A DNA stretch of 64,000 bases from Takifugu bimaculatus. Taxonomy: Eukaryota > Chordata > Actinopteri > Tetraodontiformes > Tetraodontidae. Positions within the stretch are counted from its first letter, which is position 1. The number at the start of each line of letters is the position of its first letter. Below are positions 35,301 to 48,634 of the stretch, one piece after another. The notes under the pieces are model-generated. The model ran no database searches, was not told where the DNA came from, and saw only the letters and a program-made list of their open reading frames with translations. The stretch spans positions 14,051,171 to 14,115,170 of the forward strand of contig CP034976.1 of the NCBI GenBank assembly GCA_004026145.2, in the 5' to 3' direction. The position numbers were made by a program, and so were the translations under genes.

Positions 35301-38020
35301 AACGGGCAGAAATCAAATTATAAATGATTTCCCACCAGGGACAAAGGAACCTTCCCGTGATTTAAAAAAAAAAAAAATTGCTTCCTGTTAAAACCACTGA
35401 TGTTGGAGATGGGCCTCCAACTGCTCCCAGTATGATGCCACCTGTTCCACAGGCCTTTTCCATCATCCCTGCTGCGTTTAAATGGCTGTCGTGGCACATT
35501 TAAGGTCAGGACAGCCTGAACTACAGTACAAACAACACATCTCTTCAGCTGGTACCTGAATAGACAGTGAGCGTCTCTACTGCCAGTGGAGCCGAGGGGC
35601 CATGTGGCCCTCTAATCAGCTACCCTGTTGGGTCTGATGAGGGGTAATGGAGGGTAAAAAGCCTGGAGAGCAGTGAAAGGCTGGTTCTGGATGGCTGTTT
35701 GGCTAAAGCTTAGCACATGCGGTTATCAGGCACCAACTTCACACGTCGTCATGTCATGTGGCCAAAACAAAGGCACTCCTCAGGGGTCAGCTGATCATCC
35801 ACAGCCTCCAAAGCTCCTCAAACATCCAACATCTGCCTGCAGAAGGTGCCAAAACCCAACTGCTAAAGGCATGTTTCAGTTGTAGCGCCCTCCCCTAAAG
35901 GAGCGGATGAGATCATCCGAAACATCACAGCTCGGTGCCTCCAACATTAATCTGGTTTAGCTGAGAGATAAAGCGTCGGTATCTGACCTGCGTCTGTAAG
36001 GAAGAGTCTATTTATGGTGAAAGACTCCAGAATCTGACCCCCTGACTTTGGGTGGATACGACCATAAAAAACAAGAACGTGTGTGACAGTGGAATATGTT
36101 TAAAGATCCGAACAGGTTTGTCCTGAGGTGGGCTGACAGGAGAGGACACAGTCGGAATACGTTAACATAAATCGTATTTGCATTTAACTGCACTATTTTC
36201 TAAGCCTTCCCTCTTCAAGGTAAAGCTGAGAAATGAAATGAAGGAAAGGTCAAGTCAAGTCTGCAGTAAAAGGTGGACGATAAAGGACAAGAGAGCACAG
36301 AAGACCAGCAATCATCTGATGTTAGGCTGGTTATTCCAGGAAAACAGGTCCAATTTATTCAGGCATTCGGTGGATTTCAGGTAAATCTGAGGTGATTGGC
36401 AGGATTAAATAACAAGGGAGCAGCATCGGGAAGGAGATGACAGCAGCGATCCAAGCTTGGAACTCTTGAACTCTTGAGCATAAATTGTCCTGAACTGAGA
36501 AGCAGCTGACAGCGAGCACGTGACGCTCCGTGAAAAATGAAATCATGTGTCGGGATCTGGCAACGTTAATCGGCCATTAGTGAGCAAAACTAATAAAACA
36601 ACCCAAAGGAGAGACACGGATCCAAGCACAACCGGGCCCGCTCCATCTGAAAACACACACTCACACACACACACCTCTGCTCAGGCCAAACACTCTCTGC
36701 CTTTCATTATCTTTCCTCCCTGGAATCCCTCAGGGCAGCGCGTTCGAAACAAACCAGCTTTTAAGGAAGACTCACAGCTTCAGCAGCTTCCACCAGACGC
36801 TCCATTATACCCTCATTAGTAACCCCAGTGCGCTGAAATCTGCCCCATTCAATCAGCCGGCGATGATAAATCCCTCAATCTGAAACCTGGATGGGGATAT
36901 GAAAACATGGCCACATAAGCAGAGCTGTTGATTTGGCAGCCTGGACGTGACTCACGCTGTTTAGAGAAGACATGATGTGGGATAAGGTCCTTCTTTTTCC
37001 AGGGTTCAGGCCAAGTCTCAAGAACTGGCGACTGAATCCCTGACCGGGGTTTATTGATATTGTGTCCCGTCTCCCTGGAGAGAGCGCACGGCTCCACAAA
37101 CAGCAGCAGCCCCTTCAAAACTCAAAAATGGGAGAATATCTGCAAAGGCCTCGGCCAAAGACGCCGTCCCGGTTGGATTTTCTCCACGTTTAAAGGGATT
37201 CTAATTAAAAGCTAAACTGGGAGTGCTGTGCTGGCCCCCCAGCAGCAACCGACCAATCAATCAGGCCCCCACTGATCAGTGTAAAAGTCTATTTTAAATT
37301 AAAAACCTTCTGTAACCTGGGACCTTTAATCAATCCTGAATAAATCAAATATTTTAATTCAATTTAAGTGTCAATAAAAAGCTCATAAAGAGTCGCATGA
37401 TGATCAGGAAAGAACTTTAAAATAACTCTGATGTCGACACAATAAAAGAGCATTTCTGCCAATAATAATAATTAAGTAACATAAAAAGGACAGGAAGAGT
37501 TTTCAATCTAGAGGAAAATAAATAGAATCTTAGTGTCAGAAATGAGCTAAAATAGGTCACATCTGGGAAATGTTTATTTTCTAGATTCATTTTAGAGACT
37601 TGCACGTTTCAAGGAGTAAAATCTGCATCTATTGAAGTCTCAAACTCCACAGAGATGCTATGTTGTTCTCTTAATAATGATTTAAATCTACACAAGAGCC
37701 TGTTTTAAGATGATTCTGATCCAATCCTGCACACATAAATTCAATCAAATGCTGTCAGATGTTAAAGTCTGATGTCTTCTCCCATAAATCTATGTTTGTA
37801 TTATCTGAAAGGTTTTATTGTTTAAACCCCAGTTAAAAACTTCAAATGGAATAAATTATGCCTGTTCTGACCAACTCCAGATTAACTGCTTCACTGGGAT
37901 TAATGCTGGGTCACAAGCCCCGCCCACATGATGATCAATAAAACTGTGTGTGTGTGTGTGCAGCTTGATGTAATCAAGTGAAGTTGAACAATAGTTTACT
38001 CTCCCTCTCTCTCTCTTGCT

Positions 38021-38051
<31 letters not shown>

Positions 38052-41000
38052 ATGTTCACTTTCTTCCAATAACAACCTCAAACAGTCGGACTGTAAACAC
38101 ACTGAGTCCACGGTCTCCATCTAAGGCTGTCGGTCCTGAGGCTCCAGTGTGGAGGAGTTTCTCTCAGCTCTCAGAGCCTCGCTGCAGTTTTCAGAGTTAA
38201 CTGCAGCCATAAAAGCTGCATTTCTCTCTTTCTCCTCTCCCTGGAATGTTTTACAGGCTCCGGCTTGGCCGCCCTGCTCAGACTCTGGAAGTGAAACAAT
38301 CTGCCACAGTTAAACTGGAAACCGTGTGTGTGACAGCTCAGACTTCCCTCAACCTCTCCGTTGTCCATCGCCCTGCTCTCTTATTCAAGAGCTCCCCTTT
38401 ATTTATGGATGCTAACTTGTTTTTGTTGCCTTTCATCTCTGCTAGCAGAGCTGATCCGCGCTGGCTCTGCTGGCCGACTGACTTGAGGCAACAGACGCTT
38501 TAATTTCCTGACTCTCTCTCTCCAGCAACAGTCGCACGAACACACTGGAGCCTACACTTCCCATCATGCAACGGTGCCCTCCTCTGACAACTGATGCCAC
38601 CATGATGGATAGTTTACGGTCACCAGGTTGCTCTCGCCCCCATCCTGTCTGTCGCTACATTAGTGGCTCAACCAACTTCCGCTTTTGGAAAAACTCCCAA
38701 CGACTCGATGAGCAACAACTAACTAGCTGCTTGGGAGCGACTCCAGGAGAAGAGAATTAAAAGCAGATATGGGACTCGCGACATGTGACACAGCCGTGCA
38801 GTAAACCAGAGGAATCCAACACACCCTGACACACACATGACGGCTACACTCTTTTCTCTGTTTGACCTCTGACCCCCACCTACATTCAGCTTTATGAAAA
38901 CCTGATTGGATTCAGCATCCCAATAGACTCGAGGACATAGTTGGACACCAGGTCCCCGAGCAATGAGCACGTTTATCGAAGCGTGTTTGTTTGCATGACG
39001 AAGCAAAGCCGAAGTTGGCAGCAGCTTGGCAGGGTTCGGGACGTTCCCCTGTAAAAGTCTCCCGTTAAAAATAACAATAATGTGCTTGTTTATGTTCGGC
39101 ACTGAGCTCTTCCACATGTTTCCCAGCAGCAGAGCACAAACAGCAGGCCGGGATTCTCAGTGCGCCAACGTGTCCAACTTCAGAGAGGAACATTCGTTAT
39201 TCACAGAATTTATAATATTATTAATATTTAAATGGTGACTTTTGGTGCTGTGGTACCTGCAGAACACTCCCATCCCCTCCAGCAGGTAACACTGTCCTCC
39301 ATTGAAGCAGTAGTTGGGCAGCAGGTCGCAGGGGGAGCGGCAGCTCCCGTTCACCAGCTGGTAGCCCACACGGCATCCGCCCATCCCATCCGACCCATCA
39401 ACTGGTGAGGCTGGTGGAGGAGCTGCCACCGGGATGTTTGGTTCCAGAGCACCTGCCCCGGGGACGAAAGAGCCGGGCTTGGGGCGACCCTGAGACCCGG
39501 CGGAGAGCCGGAGGTCTTCGTCGGTCTCGTAGGCGTCGGTCGTGGTGCTGTAGGTGTATTCGTCAACAGTGGGGGACACGCTGTCGTCGTAAGGTGTGAG
39601 GTAGTCGTAATTGTCCGGCATGGCCCAGGAGGTGGGGTCACCGCCCTGCAACTCGTGGGCGAGCAGTGAGGGAGAGGGAGGGGCCAGGTCGAGGCTGCGA
39701 CCGTGGGAGGAGGGGTCAAAGAAGTCCACGTGCACGACGTCGGGGTTCGAAGGGTTGGTGGCGGCGGAGGGCGGCGCAGTGGTGGTGAAGAGGTGATCCA
39801 GGTCAAACACGGCTGTGTCCTTGGCGTGAATCCAAGGGGGGTCGGTGCGCGGCGGAGCGTCTTCCTCCTCACCCCCCTCCTCCTCCTCCTCCTCGCCCTC
39901 CATCACTTCTGGTGCGACTGGGTTGCCGGGCAGCAGGTGTTCGGTCTCAGCAGAGTCGAGGCTGAGCTGAGGCGGTGTGGCCACGCCCGCTCCTCCCAGC
40001 GTGGGACCGGCAGCCTCCCCAAACATGCCGCTGCTCTGCTCCTCCGGGTCTCCAGCCCGGGGGAGCCCGACCAGCCTCGGGGTCACGGGGGCGACGGAGC
40101 CAGGGGTGGAAGAGACGCTCATCCCCTTTTCCCCGAGCGGTCGCTCTTCCTCGTCGGTCAGCAGGGAGGTGACGTTGGCGGCGTCCGGCTCGGTGACGTT
40201 GGTCCCAGTTCGATCTCCTACAAACAGAACGACACCATCAATCGACCAGCACTCAGACACGGACGCATGAAGCGGGATTATCGGCAAACATTTGTCCAAC
40301 AGGGAATAATCAGTCTGATCACTGGCAGGTGAGGCTACGAGGATCCACACTGATCCTCCGCTCAATTACCTCATCCATTGCAGCCTCATTGATTCAGCCA
40401 AAAATCTGCTTTACGGATGCTCCCGCTCCGGATTAAAGGAATAATTCACTAATGTACTGAACGGTTAGGTTGGCTAGGATTAGAGATTAGAGGGGAGGGA
40501 TTTGGGGAACTTTGTGGGGGAGGATCCAGACCAGCAACTCCACTTGTACTGTTATTAATACTGGATGAGGATCGATGGCTGCTGAGAAACACATTAAAAA
40601 CAGTAAAATCAGATTCATTTCCCCTCAAATCGTCATTTATTCCAATTGTTCCAGAAGCCAAAGCCCTGCGAGGTTCATCGACACCAGCCATGCTCAACAG
40701 GTCAGGCTTTACTACTGCTGCTGCAGGAGTTATAGCGCTGTTATAACACATGTTGAATTATTTCTGGATTCATCCTCTTCTCACGGCGCACCAGGCTTAC
40801 ACCCCCAAGTCTGGGGGTTGAGTCCCACCCTGATAAACACTGGGGGTCGTATAAGGAGCTTTGGTGACCAACATCCACCAAATGGCGCGTGGGAGGACGT
40901 CTGTCGGGGTCGTCGGAGAAAGAAGATAAGCGGCGACCCTCTGGGAGTTTAATCCAGCATCGTCAAACCTCCTCGAGCACAGACGGAGGCTCATTATTTA

Positions 41001-44000
41001 TTGTGACCTTCGGCAAAGTTTCAAAACTCGCATTGACGCGATGCCTGAATAAGGAGCCAACAGACAGATGCTTTCCTCCCTTATATAGCAACCACTGCCG
41101 CGCTCTAATAGCTTAATTACTTGGACCAGCAGCAGAACATGGTTTATCATGCTGAGGTGATCGATCGCGCAGGGATGCTGTCTGTGGGTTTCATCTCCTC
41201 TCGGGCCCCTCAGCACCAACATCTGGCCTCCTGTTGCTCTTCCTCAGGCTACAACAGGAGTCACCTTGGCGGGGAACAACGACGTCACTGCTGGCTTTGG
41301 ATTGTGGGGACGGTCCCAGGACGCCAGTTAAACTTCGCTACATCGCATTAGCTGGATAACCAGGTCACAGATTTAGTGTATCTGGCAAATTACGAGAGGC
41401 AAGGTGTGTGTGAGAGAGGTGTGTGTGAGGCTCGAGTCGCTGTAGGATGCTGGGAGTTTCGCTGATGCACGGAAAAACTAACTGAGCAAAAAGACTTTTA
41501 CAGTTGGGCGAAGAGAATCTGTCTAAGGGCAAGAACTAACACAGATCATCCCCAGAGATTAATATGAAGGGTTTGTGAGCTACGCTCAAACTCTGAGATA
41601 GTTAAGTTCCCAGGAAACAGTTCAAAACAGTCGGTAAATGACGAACAAGTTAGCCCTCGTCGAGAGGGAATAAAATAGTTTGATAGATTCTCACGCGTGT
41701 TCGGGGGTTTTTGTTGTGTCATTACATGGTTATTACAAACAGTCAGAGTTAAACTGAAGGAGGAGCTGCTGCCTGACGCACGTGTGTTGTAGGGCTTTTC
41801 ATGTTATGATCACAGACAGGAGACAGGGGTGACGTAACAGCGGTACTTGGCGCTGCTGCGGAGGCGGTGACGGCGCTGGCAGCCATTATTAAACTTGACG
41901 CTCTGCAGAAGCAAACAAGAGCGACAAAAGGAGCCTTTGTGATTCAAGCTGCCGAAATAAAGTAAAGCACGTCGGCTCCTGACAGATCCAGTCAGCTCCT
42001 GTTCACCATTTAAGGAAGTTAGCTCTGCCTCTCACAGACGCTGCGCGTGTGTTTACACCTGTCGCTGTAGCCGCCAGGTGACAGGTGGACGTCTGCAGCT
42101 TGTTGGCAAAGCAGCCGTATCTCTGAGCCGGGGGGTAATGGGGGGTCGACCGGGGCTAATCCTTCCAGTGGCCCCACAGTCCACCGCTGATCAACACATC
42201 GGCCGAGCACCATCAAACGCATCTAAACGGGCTACAGAACCAGGCGTTAGCGCAGCTCAGCTACAGTCGGCCCGATGCTCCCCAGAGGGGGAAAAACTGA
42301 TATATGACCAAAAAAGATGCTCAGATTTTCACATCAGATGGATTAAATCAAATCTGTCTCATGAAGCAGCCGAGCTGAACACAGAGGACACTAATGGGAA
42401 CCAGTAGAGAACATACCCAATCAAACCTTGACTGGTGACATCATCACTTTAACTGCTTACATAAGTGATGCACCTGGTGTTTATTATGGGTTCTCTGGAA
42501 CTGCTCCCTTCCTCCTCATCCTCATGAAGAGGGAATTAATCAGAATCAGACAGAAGTGTATCGGCAAACTTACAAGGAATTTGTTTTCACCATTTGGCGT
42601 TTGGTGAGACGCCGACGGAGCATCAGAACCAACTGAGCAATAATGTCTTTTAAATCCTCGTTAGCCTAACTGGATTAACGAGGTCGGATCCTTCCGATGG
42701 ATGGTTGGTTCTGGAGGAAACTAAAGGAAGCGTCTTGTGCATCAGATCAGCATCGCTCTTCCTTTTATTATTTATCACAGAGAATGGGGGAAAAAAAGCC
42801 TTCTGTTTGTAATTATCTCCGTTGGCAGTGACCCAAGCAGGAAATGAAGGACCGCAACACGCGGTTCTTCCAGTAATTCCAGGGACGTTAAACCGATGTT
42901 TCACAGTGAAGCTTGAAACCCAAGAGAACATCAGCGTGTGATGCGTGTTCACTCCGTCGACAATCACATGGCCACGGCGACGCTTCCATGCAGGGTTCAG
43001 AGCCGGTTTAGTCGGGACACGTCTGGTTCAGGCTCTCAGACTGGGTCACGGTCCAGGACCGACCCACCGAGGGCCACATTAGACAAAGGCATCAAATGAG
43101 TCTTTGAGTGAGAATGAGTCCCACACTGACTGTGTGTGTGTGTGCGTGTGTGTGGTGTGTGTGTGTGTGTGTGTGTGTGTCTATTTATGACCTGCTGGTA
43201 ATTGGGGTTGCGTCCAGCTCCTCTGTGGGAGGGTCCACATGGTCAGAATGAGAATATTGGTGCCTGGCGAGCCGCCGGCCCTCCGGCCTCAGCCTTTGAT
43301 TCACTTCCACCGTTTTGGAGGCGACCAAACAACCAACGGATTGTAACAAGGGAGCTGATCGGCTGTGACAGCTCAGGCCTGCCAGGCGGATTTCTGCCCC
43401 CCCCCGACAGGTTAAAGGTCAGAAACTGGGCAGCCAATAAAACCTGCTCCCCAATATGTGCAAACTTCCAGAGGTGGAGACTAATTAATCAGCATAAAGA
43501 TCAACGGAGTCTCTTTAACTCCATTTTATTGATTCCTGCTTCAAAAAGTTAATGGCAGGAGAGATGCCCCCCCCCCCACACACACACACACACGCACACA
43601 CTGATGAATAACGCATGAGGATTTTCCCTTTACTCCTTAATATGGATGTAAAGGACCTGCGTCTGCCTGCAGCATTGATTTTTCTTCCACTCCTCTTTTT
43701 CCCGTTCCTCCTCAACTCCTCCTTTCATCCCTCTCTTCAGCACCTCAGACGAGTCCTGTGGTTGCTGGAGTCTCTCCATCTTTTATCTCCCCCTCCGTCC
43801 CGTGAATCCCCTCCTCTTTCTGACTCCACAGGTGGTCAGATGCAAGAGCCTGTTGCCACGGAAACGAGATTGCAGCTAGCTGCCCGATGCGCCCTGTTGG
43901 CCACAGCAGGGAGCTACACCCTCCAAGATTACTTTAGATCTCCACAAAATCCAGCAGCCTTCATCATCATCATCATCGGCGCTGTTTGACCTTGAGATGT

Positions 44001-46754
44001 GATGCAATCACCTCTTTCTCTGACATCTGAACCCACCAGATGTTCTGAGGGTCACCGGGTTCTAGCGTCACATGATGGACACGTCCGCGTGTCTCCATGA
44101 AGGGACGTGAACTGTGGGCTGAACGCTAACGTGACGTGTGCAGCGGGGCGTGCGCACGGTGCAGATGGAGAACTCGTGCACGGGCATGAACCCGGTGACT
44201 CGCTCGCTTCAACAAGGACGCACGGACACACCTACAAACGGGTTTTAAAGCACACGTGCACCAGACTGTGGGACACAAAAGATGCCTCCGTCCGTCTCTG
44301 CTTCCTTTCTTTCAGGTTCGTCCCATAAACACGTTCGAGGACAGTTTGATGGTAATCTGTTGGATCTGATGACCTCATCGATCACAGAGGGAGCCTGTGG
44401 TCGATTCCAGATGTTGGAGCGGAGCTCCTCCCAGAGCGTGAAAACAAGTCTGACCGGCAAATGTCAGACGTGCAACTACATTTTGCAGGTTTCCATAGAA
44501 ACGGCGGGATCAGCCCCGTCTGACCTGCAGATCCAGGTGGGGGTGATTACAAACAGGATTAAGGTTGCTCGGTTTCCCGACAATGAGATTTAACTGGGCT
44601 GAGTCGGCGTGCAGCTGCCCCCCGTCTGACCAGTCTACGCACCATCACAGCGAGCTGTGGCGCCACGGCGCCGCTGGACAACGCCCAAGAGGCGTCGGCC
44701 CGCGCCAACGCACAAACCAACACTTTAATAAAAGTGGCCGCGGCGAGGAGACGAACACGCTGTTCTGCCAGCTGGTGTCGGTGGATGCGTGGTTGCCGTG
44801 GCGACGGAAAAGGATGCAGGGGGAGGCGGTGTGAAGCCATCGCCCAACAATAACCAGAGCTGATGCGCATTCCATGACTGTTTTTCAGCTGGGCTGCTTC
44901 TCCACCGGGGGAACAACAAACAAACAAACAAACAAACAAACAAACCAAGGCAGGTTTGGGTGACTGGAGTCCTGGAGATTAGCCTGGTGAACATCCCAGC
45001 CAGCAGATGTGTGTCAGCAGGCCAGCGTGAGACGGAGGAGGAGGATTAAAGCAAGACGGAGCGAAAGAGCTGCTGAATCGGTAAATTCCAGCACAGAACT
45101 GAATCATCGCTTCATCTATCAGCTGCTGTCAAGCCTCCCCAGGAGTGTGTGTGTGTGTGTGTGTGGGGGGGGGGGGGTGGCAGATGGAGGTCCAGAGGTG
45201 TCCCAATGCCTGTGTGAGCGTCAGTGGAGCTGGCTCGTGCTCCAAATCTGCCATCTTCTTTTTATGAAAGAGCCACCTGATGTGAACCCAGAAGGGTCCA
45301 GAGGTGACTCCCCGTCATCCTGACACCTGAGCCCCCCAACAGTGGGGGGGGGGGGGGACACATCTGCAGATTAGGACCTCAACTCCTGGGTTCCTCCTGA
45401 ACCAGGACCTCAGCATCCACGTCGCTCCACAAACAACAGGAAGGAAGAGTTCAAACAGCGGGCCGACGTTCCCTGACTGGGATTTGGTAACCACAGCCGG
45501 TTGCCATGACAACCTAGGTGGCCGTCTCGGAAACGGCCTTTCCTCTAGTCAGGGTTCCATTTGCTGGAATAAGGAGATTAAACTGATGCAGATGCTGCAG
45601 AGCCGCCGCTTCCTTTTACCTCGTTCAGATGAGGGAAGCAGCAACTGGCTGCTGCCTCTTGGCGAGGAGGCCGACATTACCGAGATTGTCTTGAGATGAA
45701 TGCGCTTTTTGGATTGGGGGGGGGGGGGGGGGTGATGCCCATAATGCAACAAGAACAAACAGAGAAAGATGTCGTTTGATGTGCAGCTGAATATTGTGGA
45801 GCCGCCCAACAGGTCTCGGACAGACAGGCAGATTTCCTTGGCTGTTTTTCCTGGTGTGTATCAGAATGTCCAGATCAGCTCATGAATTATTCATCCCCAC
45901 AGCCCCCCACCGGCCCTAATCCTGCCTTTGTGTGGCTGTGGTGCCAGCTCTCTGGGGATCAAGGTTTGCTGCAGCGGCTGCACGCTGTCACACTGCCGGA
46001 ATATTCTGGGTTTCATTTAAACTGTTGAGTTTTGTCGCCCAAACGTGCCAAAGCCTCCTGAAATATCACCCCAGCGGTCAGAGACCCAAATGTGGTGTAA
46101 CCCCTCTTTTCCTGGTGGCTTCTCTCTCCAATAAACAGCACTTCCCCCCAGTCTCGGACCCAAAACACAGGATCTCCTATAATGTCATAACGTGTAGCAT
46201 CAAAGGTCACGTGTCCTCCTCCGTCCTCACGCCTTTCTCAACGCTCACCATGGAGACTTGTGCTCGGCTTTATTCTGACCTAATTTCGGTTTCTCTGCCG
46301 TCTTTTGTCTCCCCCGACATCCCTGCAGACCCCGAAGCTTCCCGCAAAAACAACAACAACAAAAAAAAACAACTAAACGCGCCTTTATCAGAAATGGCAC
46401 TTATTTGCCCCGACATATTTCCACACACGAGGTCTCGAAATCTTACTGAAGTAGCAAGATTCGGTGCCAGCCGAGCGTGAGACACCCCCCAACCTACAGC
46501 CGGAGCCTCGCTGACCTCCTTTGGGTCCGCTTTGTTTGAACCTGCAGTCGCAATAAATCACGATTCCGGATTTGATTTTTCAATGCAAATTAGAGGTTGG
46601 CAGCAGTGGAGGGGGTGGGGGGGGGCACGCGGGGGTGGGGGGGGGGGGGGGTCTTACCGTTGACAGACAGCGGGATAATGAGGAGAACCAGGACGCAGGA
46701 GAGCGGCGTGAGTCTCCAGCATCCCGGGGAAAGGCTCGCTTCCCTCCGCTGCAT
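25884..46754 (-). CDS. cspg5: Chondroitin sulfate proteoglycan 5 (neuroglycan C / CALEB)
   Basis: Constitutive exons: 46658-46754, 39257-40217, 33788-33976, 31239-31314 and 25884-26051 (stop TGA 25884-25886), phases consistent, 496 residues. Order: signal peptide (residues 1-32, hydrophobic LTPLSCVLVLLIIPLSVNG); long Ser/Thr/Pro-rich ectodomain with an acidic run EGEEEEEEGGEEED; EGF-like module CDLLPNYCFNGGQCYLLEG…RCNVQDYIWHKGARCE; transmembrane span at about 374-397 (FQVMCLAVGASALVVLLLFM); cytoplasmic HNDNFSLSTIAEGSHPN; end VNSLQNNMM. Known: a brain-enriched type I membrane proteoglycan in neurite and synapse development. Two in-frame additions to the tail are possible (31161-31238 and 29127-29183), giving 496-541 residues. 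No frame damage. Which teleost paralog (a or b) cannot be told here. Confidence 0.95.
26052..29126 (-). other. cspg5: cspg5 intron
   Basis: Between the terminal exon and the candidate cassette exon. Only short TG runs (26646-26668, 27896-27914), homopolymers and unique AT-rich sequence are seen; no other coding support. Confidence 0.6.
29127..29183 (-). other. cspg5: Candidate 57-bp cassette exon of cspg5
   Basis: Reads KTMSRYTWECKTKEESDCE, phase 0 at both ends, exactly matching the phase-0 junction it would split. Acceptor tccccctcccctcag and donor gtaaga are both strong. It adds 19 residues to the cytoplasmic tail. I do not recall this segment in mammalian CSPG5, so it may be a teleost isoform. 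Confidence 0.5.
29266..29583 (+). repeat. About 33-bp degenerate minisatellite (GTGGGAGGAGCTAAGGCCA)
   Basis: About nine imperfect copies of a unit whose core is GGGAGGAGCTAAGGCCACAC, length varying between copies. It lies just upstream (minus strand) of the candidate cassette exon in the cspg5 intron. Confidence 0.88.
30573..30586 (+). promoter_or_regulatory. CTCF core motif, perfect match
   Basis: CCACTAGGTGGCGC matches all 14 positions of CCASYAGRKGGCRS. It lies in a cspg5 intron between the cassette exon and the alternative-donor exon. Confidence 0.5.
31161..31238 (-). other. cspg5: Alternative 3' extension of a cspg5 exon (26 aa)
   Basis: The exon 31239-31314 can end at the donor gtaagg after GSHPN or read on for 78 bases (VRKLCDTPPN…DNIICQ) to a second donor gtaacg at 31160. 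The extra peptide is close to the tail insert that distinguishes the longer mammalian isoform (known to be 27 residues, VRKLCNTP…), so both donors are probably used. Confidence 0.85.
33977..39256 (-). other. cspg5: cspg5 intron (5.3 kb)
   Basis: Unique, AT-rich sequence with a (CA) array at 38021-38047. I see no exon, RNA gene or mobile element that I can support. Confidence 0.6.
43131..43180 (+). repeat. (TG)n microsatellite
   Basis: Fifty bases of TG with two interruptions, cspg5 first intron. Confidence 0.9.
44917..44944 (+). repeat. (CAAA)n microsatellite
   Basis: Seven tandem CAAA units. Confidence 0.9.
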
Positions 46755-46859
46755 GGTGGCCTCACGGTGGTGGTCTCAGACGAGGAGCTGACGAATCAAA
46801 AACAAGAGGAACAGTTCGCGAAAAGGTTTTTTTTTAAAACCAAAAAAATACAGCAGAAA

Positions 46860-47130
46860 AGTAATCCAGGTGCGTCGGGGCGCGCGCAGTCTAGACTCCT
46901 GCCTGTGCGCGCTTCTCCTCCATGTCCGCCGTCTCTCCGCTGCTGTGTCCGCTCAGGCTGAGGCTCACCGGGGGGAGTTATGGCTCCATCCCGCACAGGT
47001 GATGCTGCCGGGGGCGGGTCAGGGAAGGCGGGAGCCGAGTTCTGGGGCGCAGACCCACGTCCGGCGGGTCGGGAGCGGATCGGTGCGTCGGACACTCGGA
47101 GGCTGAAGAAGGAATCAAACGCGCGGCGGA
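46860..47130 (-). promoter_or_regulatory. cspg5: Presumed cspg5 promoter / 5' UTR
   Basis: CpG-dense sequence (GGGGCGCGCGCAG, CCGGCGGGTCGGGAGCGG) 100-370 bases upstream of the signal-peptide exon. No TATA box is evident. Confidence 0.35.
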
Positions 47131-47470
47131 GCGCAGAGAAGGAAAGAGGGAGGAGGGCCGAGAGGCTGGGTGATGCGCCCCCCTCCCTCCCTCCTTCATC
47201 CTCCTCCCTTCGCCGCCTGGATCCCCTCCTCCTCCTCCCCCTCCTCTCCATCCTTTCACAAAACTTTTCTCCTCTTCAGCCTTCCTCTTCCTCCTGGTTT
47301 TCCCTCTTTCCCACCATTTCCCTTTTTCAAACAGCGTCATTTCTTCTGTTTGAACCTAAAAACCTCAAACTCTCAACAGCAACAGATGGTGAAACAGCTG
47401 TGGAGACTTTAATGGACTTAAGTTATTCTCACAAAAACAAACCCGCAGAAAAGCTGCTTGAAGTCTGCGT

Positions 47471-47472
<2 letters not shown>

Positions 47473-47525
<53 letters not shown>
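47473..47525 (+). repeat. (GT)n microsatellite
   Basis: Fifty-three bases of pure GT upstream of cspg5. Confidence 0.93.
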
Positions 47526-47528
<3 letters not shown>

Positions 47529-47747
47529 ATACTTTAAACATGATGTTGGATGCCGTCAAAACACCCATCTTTGTTTTCATGGTGCGACACAGAGACAAAA
47601 ACAAGGGGGGGGGGGTGAAACGAGGGGTGATTGGAGGGGTGAATGTGGGGTGATGAATGCCCCAGGGGTAATAGTGGTGGTGGGGGGTCGTGGGCATTCT
47701 TCCACACACACGTACATAAAAAGCATAAAGAGAGGGAGGCTGGGCAA

Positions 47748-47750
<3 letters not shown>

Positions 47751-47805
<55 letters not shown>
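47751..47805 (+). repeat. (TG)n microsatellite
   Basis: Fifty-five bases of pure TG, 225 bases from the previous array. Confidence 0.93.
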
Positions 47806-47807
<2 letters not shown>

Positions 47808-48549
47808 GTAGAAGAAAAAGAGGCAGATTTGAATTTTAAACCCCCCCAAAATGTTTAACGGGAAATGTGCCGTAGGGGTTGAAAAAGTAGGTCGAGGACA
47901 AACTTTGGTGGCTTCTGCTTAAAAATGGTTTTAATCTGGCAGGAAAACAGGAAAAGACGGTCAATATGTTTCTCAACTTGTCCTTTGTTGTCCGTCAGCA
48001 CGTGCGAGGGGTCGGAGGAGGGAACGGAGCGTGGAAGTTTCGGTGCATGTGTGGATACAGCAGGAGAACCAAGAGCTGCTGCTGAGGCTCCCTGAGGTTG
48101 ACCAACGCGTTTGTAGCCCCGCCCACATCCCCGCCCTCCCAGGTCAGGGCTCACACACGTGTCGACGTGCGTGAGACAGGAAAGGTCCCGCTCGCTTGTG
48201 TGAGCAGATCATCCCGGAGAAGACTCACGCCACAAACACACCTGGATGAAGAAAGCGGCTCAACGTGGTTTCAGCTTCATCATCATCATCATTTTCCAGT
48301 AGGTTTGGGTTAATTCCCCACAGCGATCACATCAGTCATTGGGGGGGTCACGTGCTCTTGATTTGACAGTCCAGGCTGGAGTAGTATTAAGGGAGGGGGG
48401 GGGGGGGCAGCGCTCATCAACACATGGATTAAGGTCTAATCCCACTTGTTCTAACTGAGAGGCTCGAGCTCACGTCTCAGTGTTCTTTGGCTACTCTGGT
48501 AGAGCTTTAAATATCTGTTGGGAGGGAACTGAAGGTGTGGTTTCCATTG

Positions 48550-48634
48550 GACGGATGGACGGATGAAGGATGGATGATGGACGGATGAAGGATGGATGAT
48601 GGATGGATGATGGATGGATGATGAGGGAGGATGA
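48550..48634 (+). repeat. GGAT/GATG-based tandem tract
   Basis: Degenerate tandem GGATGGATGATGGAC units over about 85 bases. Confidence 0.8.

Larger units (their letters stand above)
40218..46657 (-). other. cspg5: cspg5 first intron (6.4 kb)
   Basis: No exon is recognisable. Holds a TG array at 43131-43180, a (CAAA)n run at 44917-44944 and long G tracts at 45167, 45343 and 45718. A tRNA B-box-like GGTTGAGTCCC near 40817 lacks a partner A box. Confidence 0.6.

Noticed and set aside
40795..40850. Possible tRNA or tRNA-derived SINE (GGTTGAGTCCC)
   Set aside because: The B-box lacks one base of the consensus, no A box or cloverleaf is found upstream, and no A-rich tail follows.
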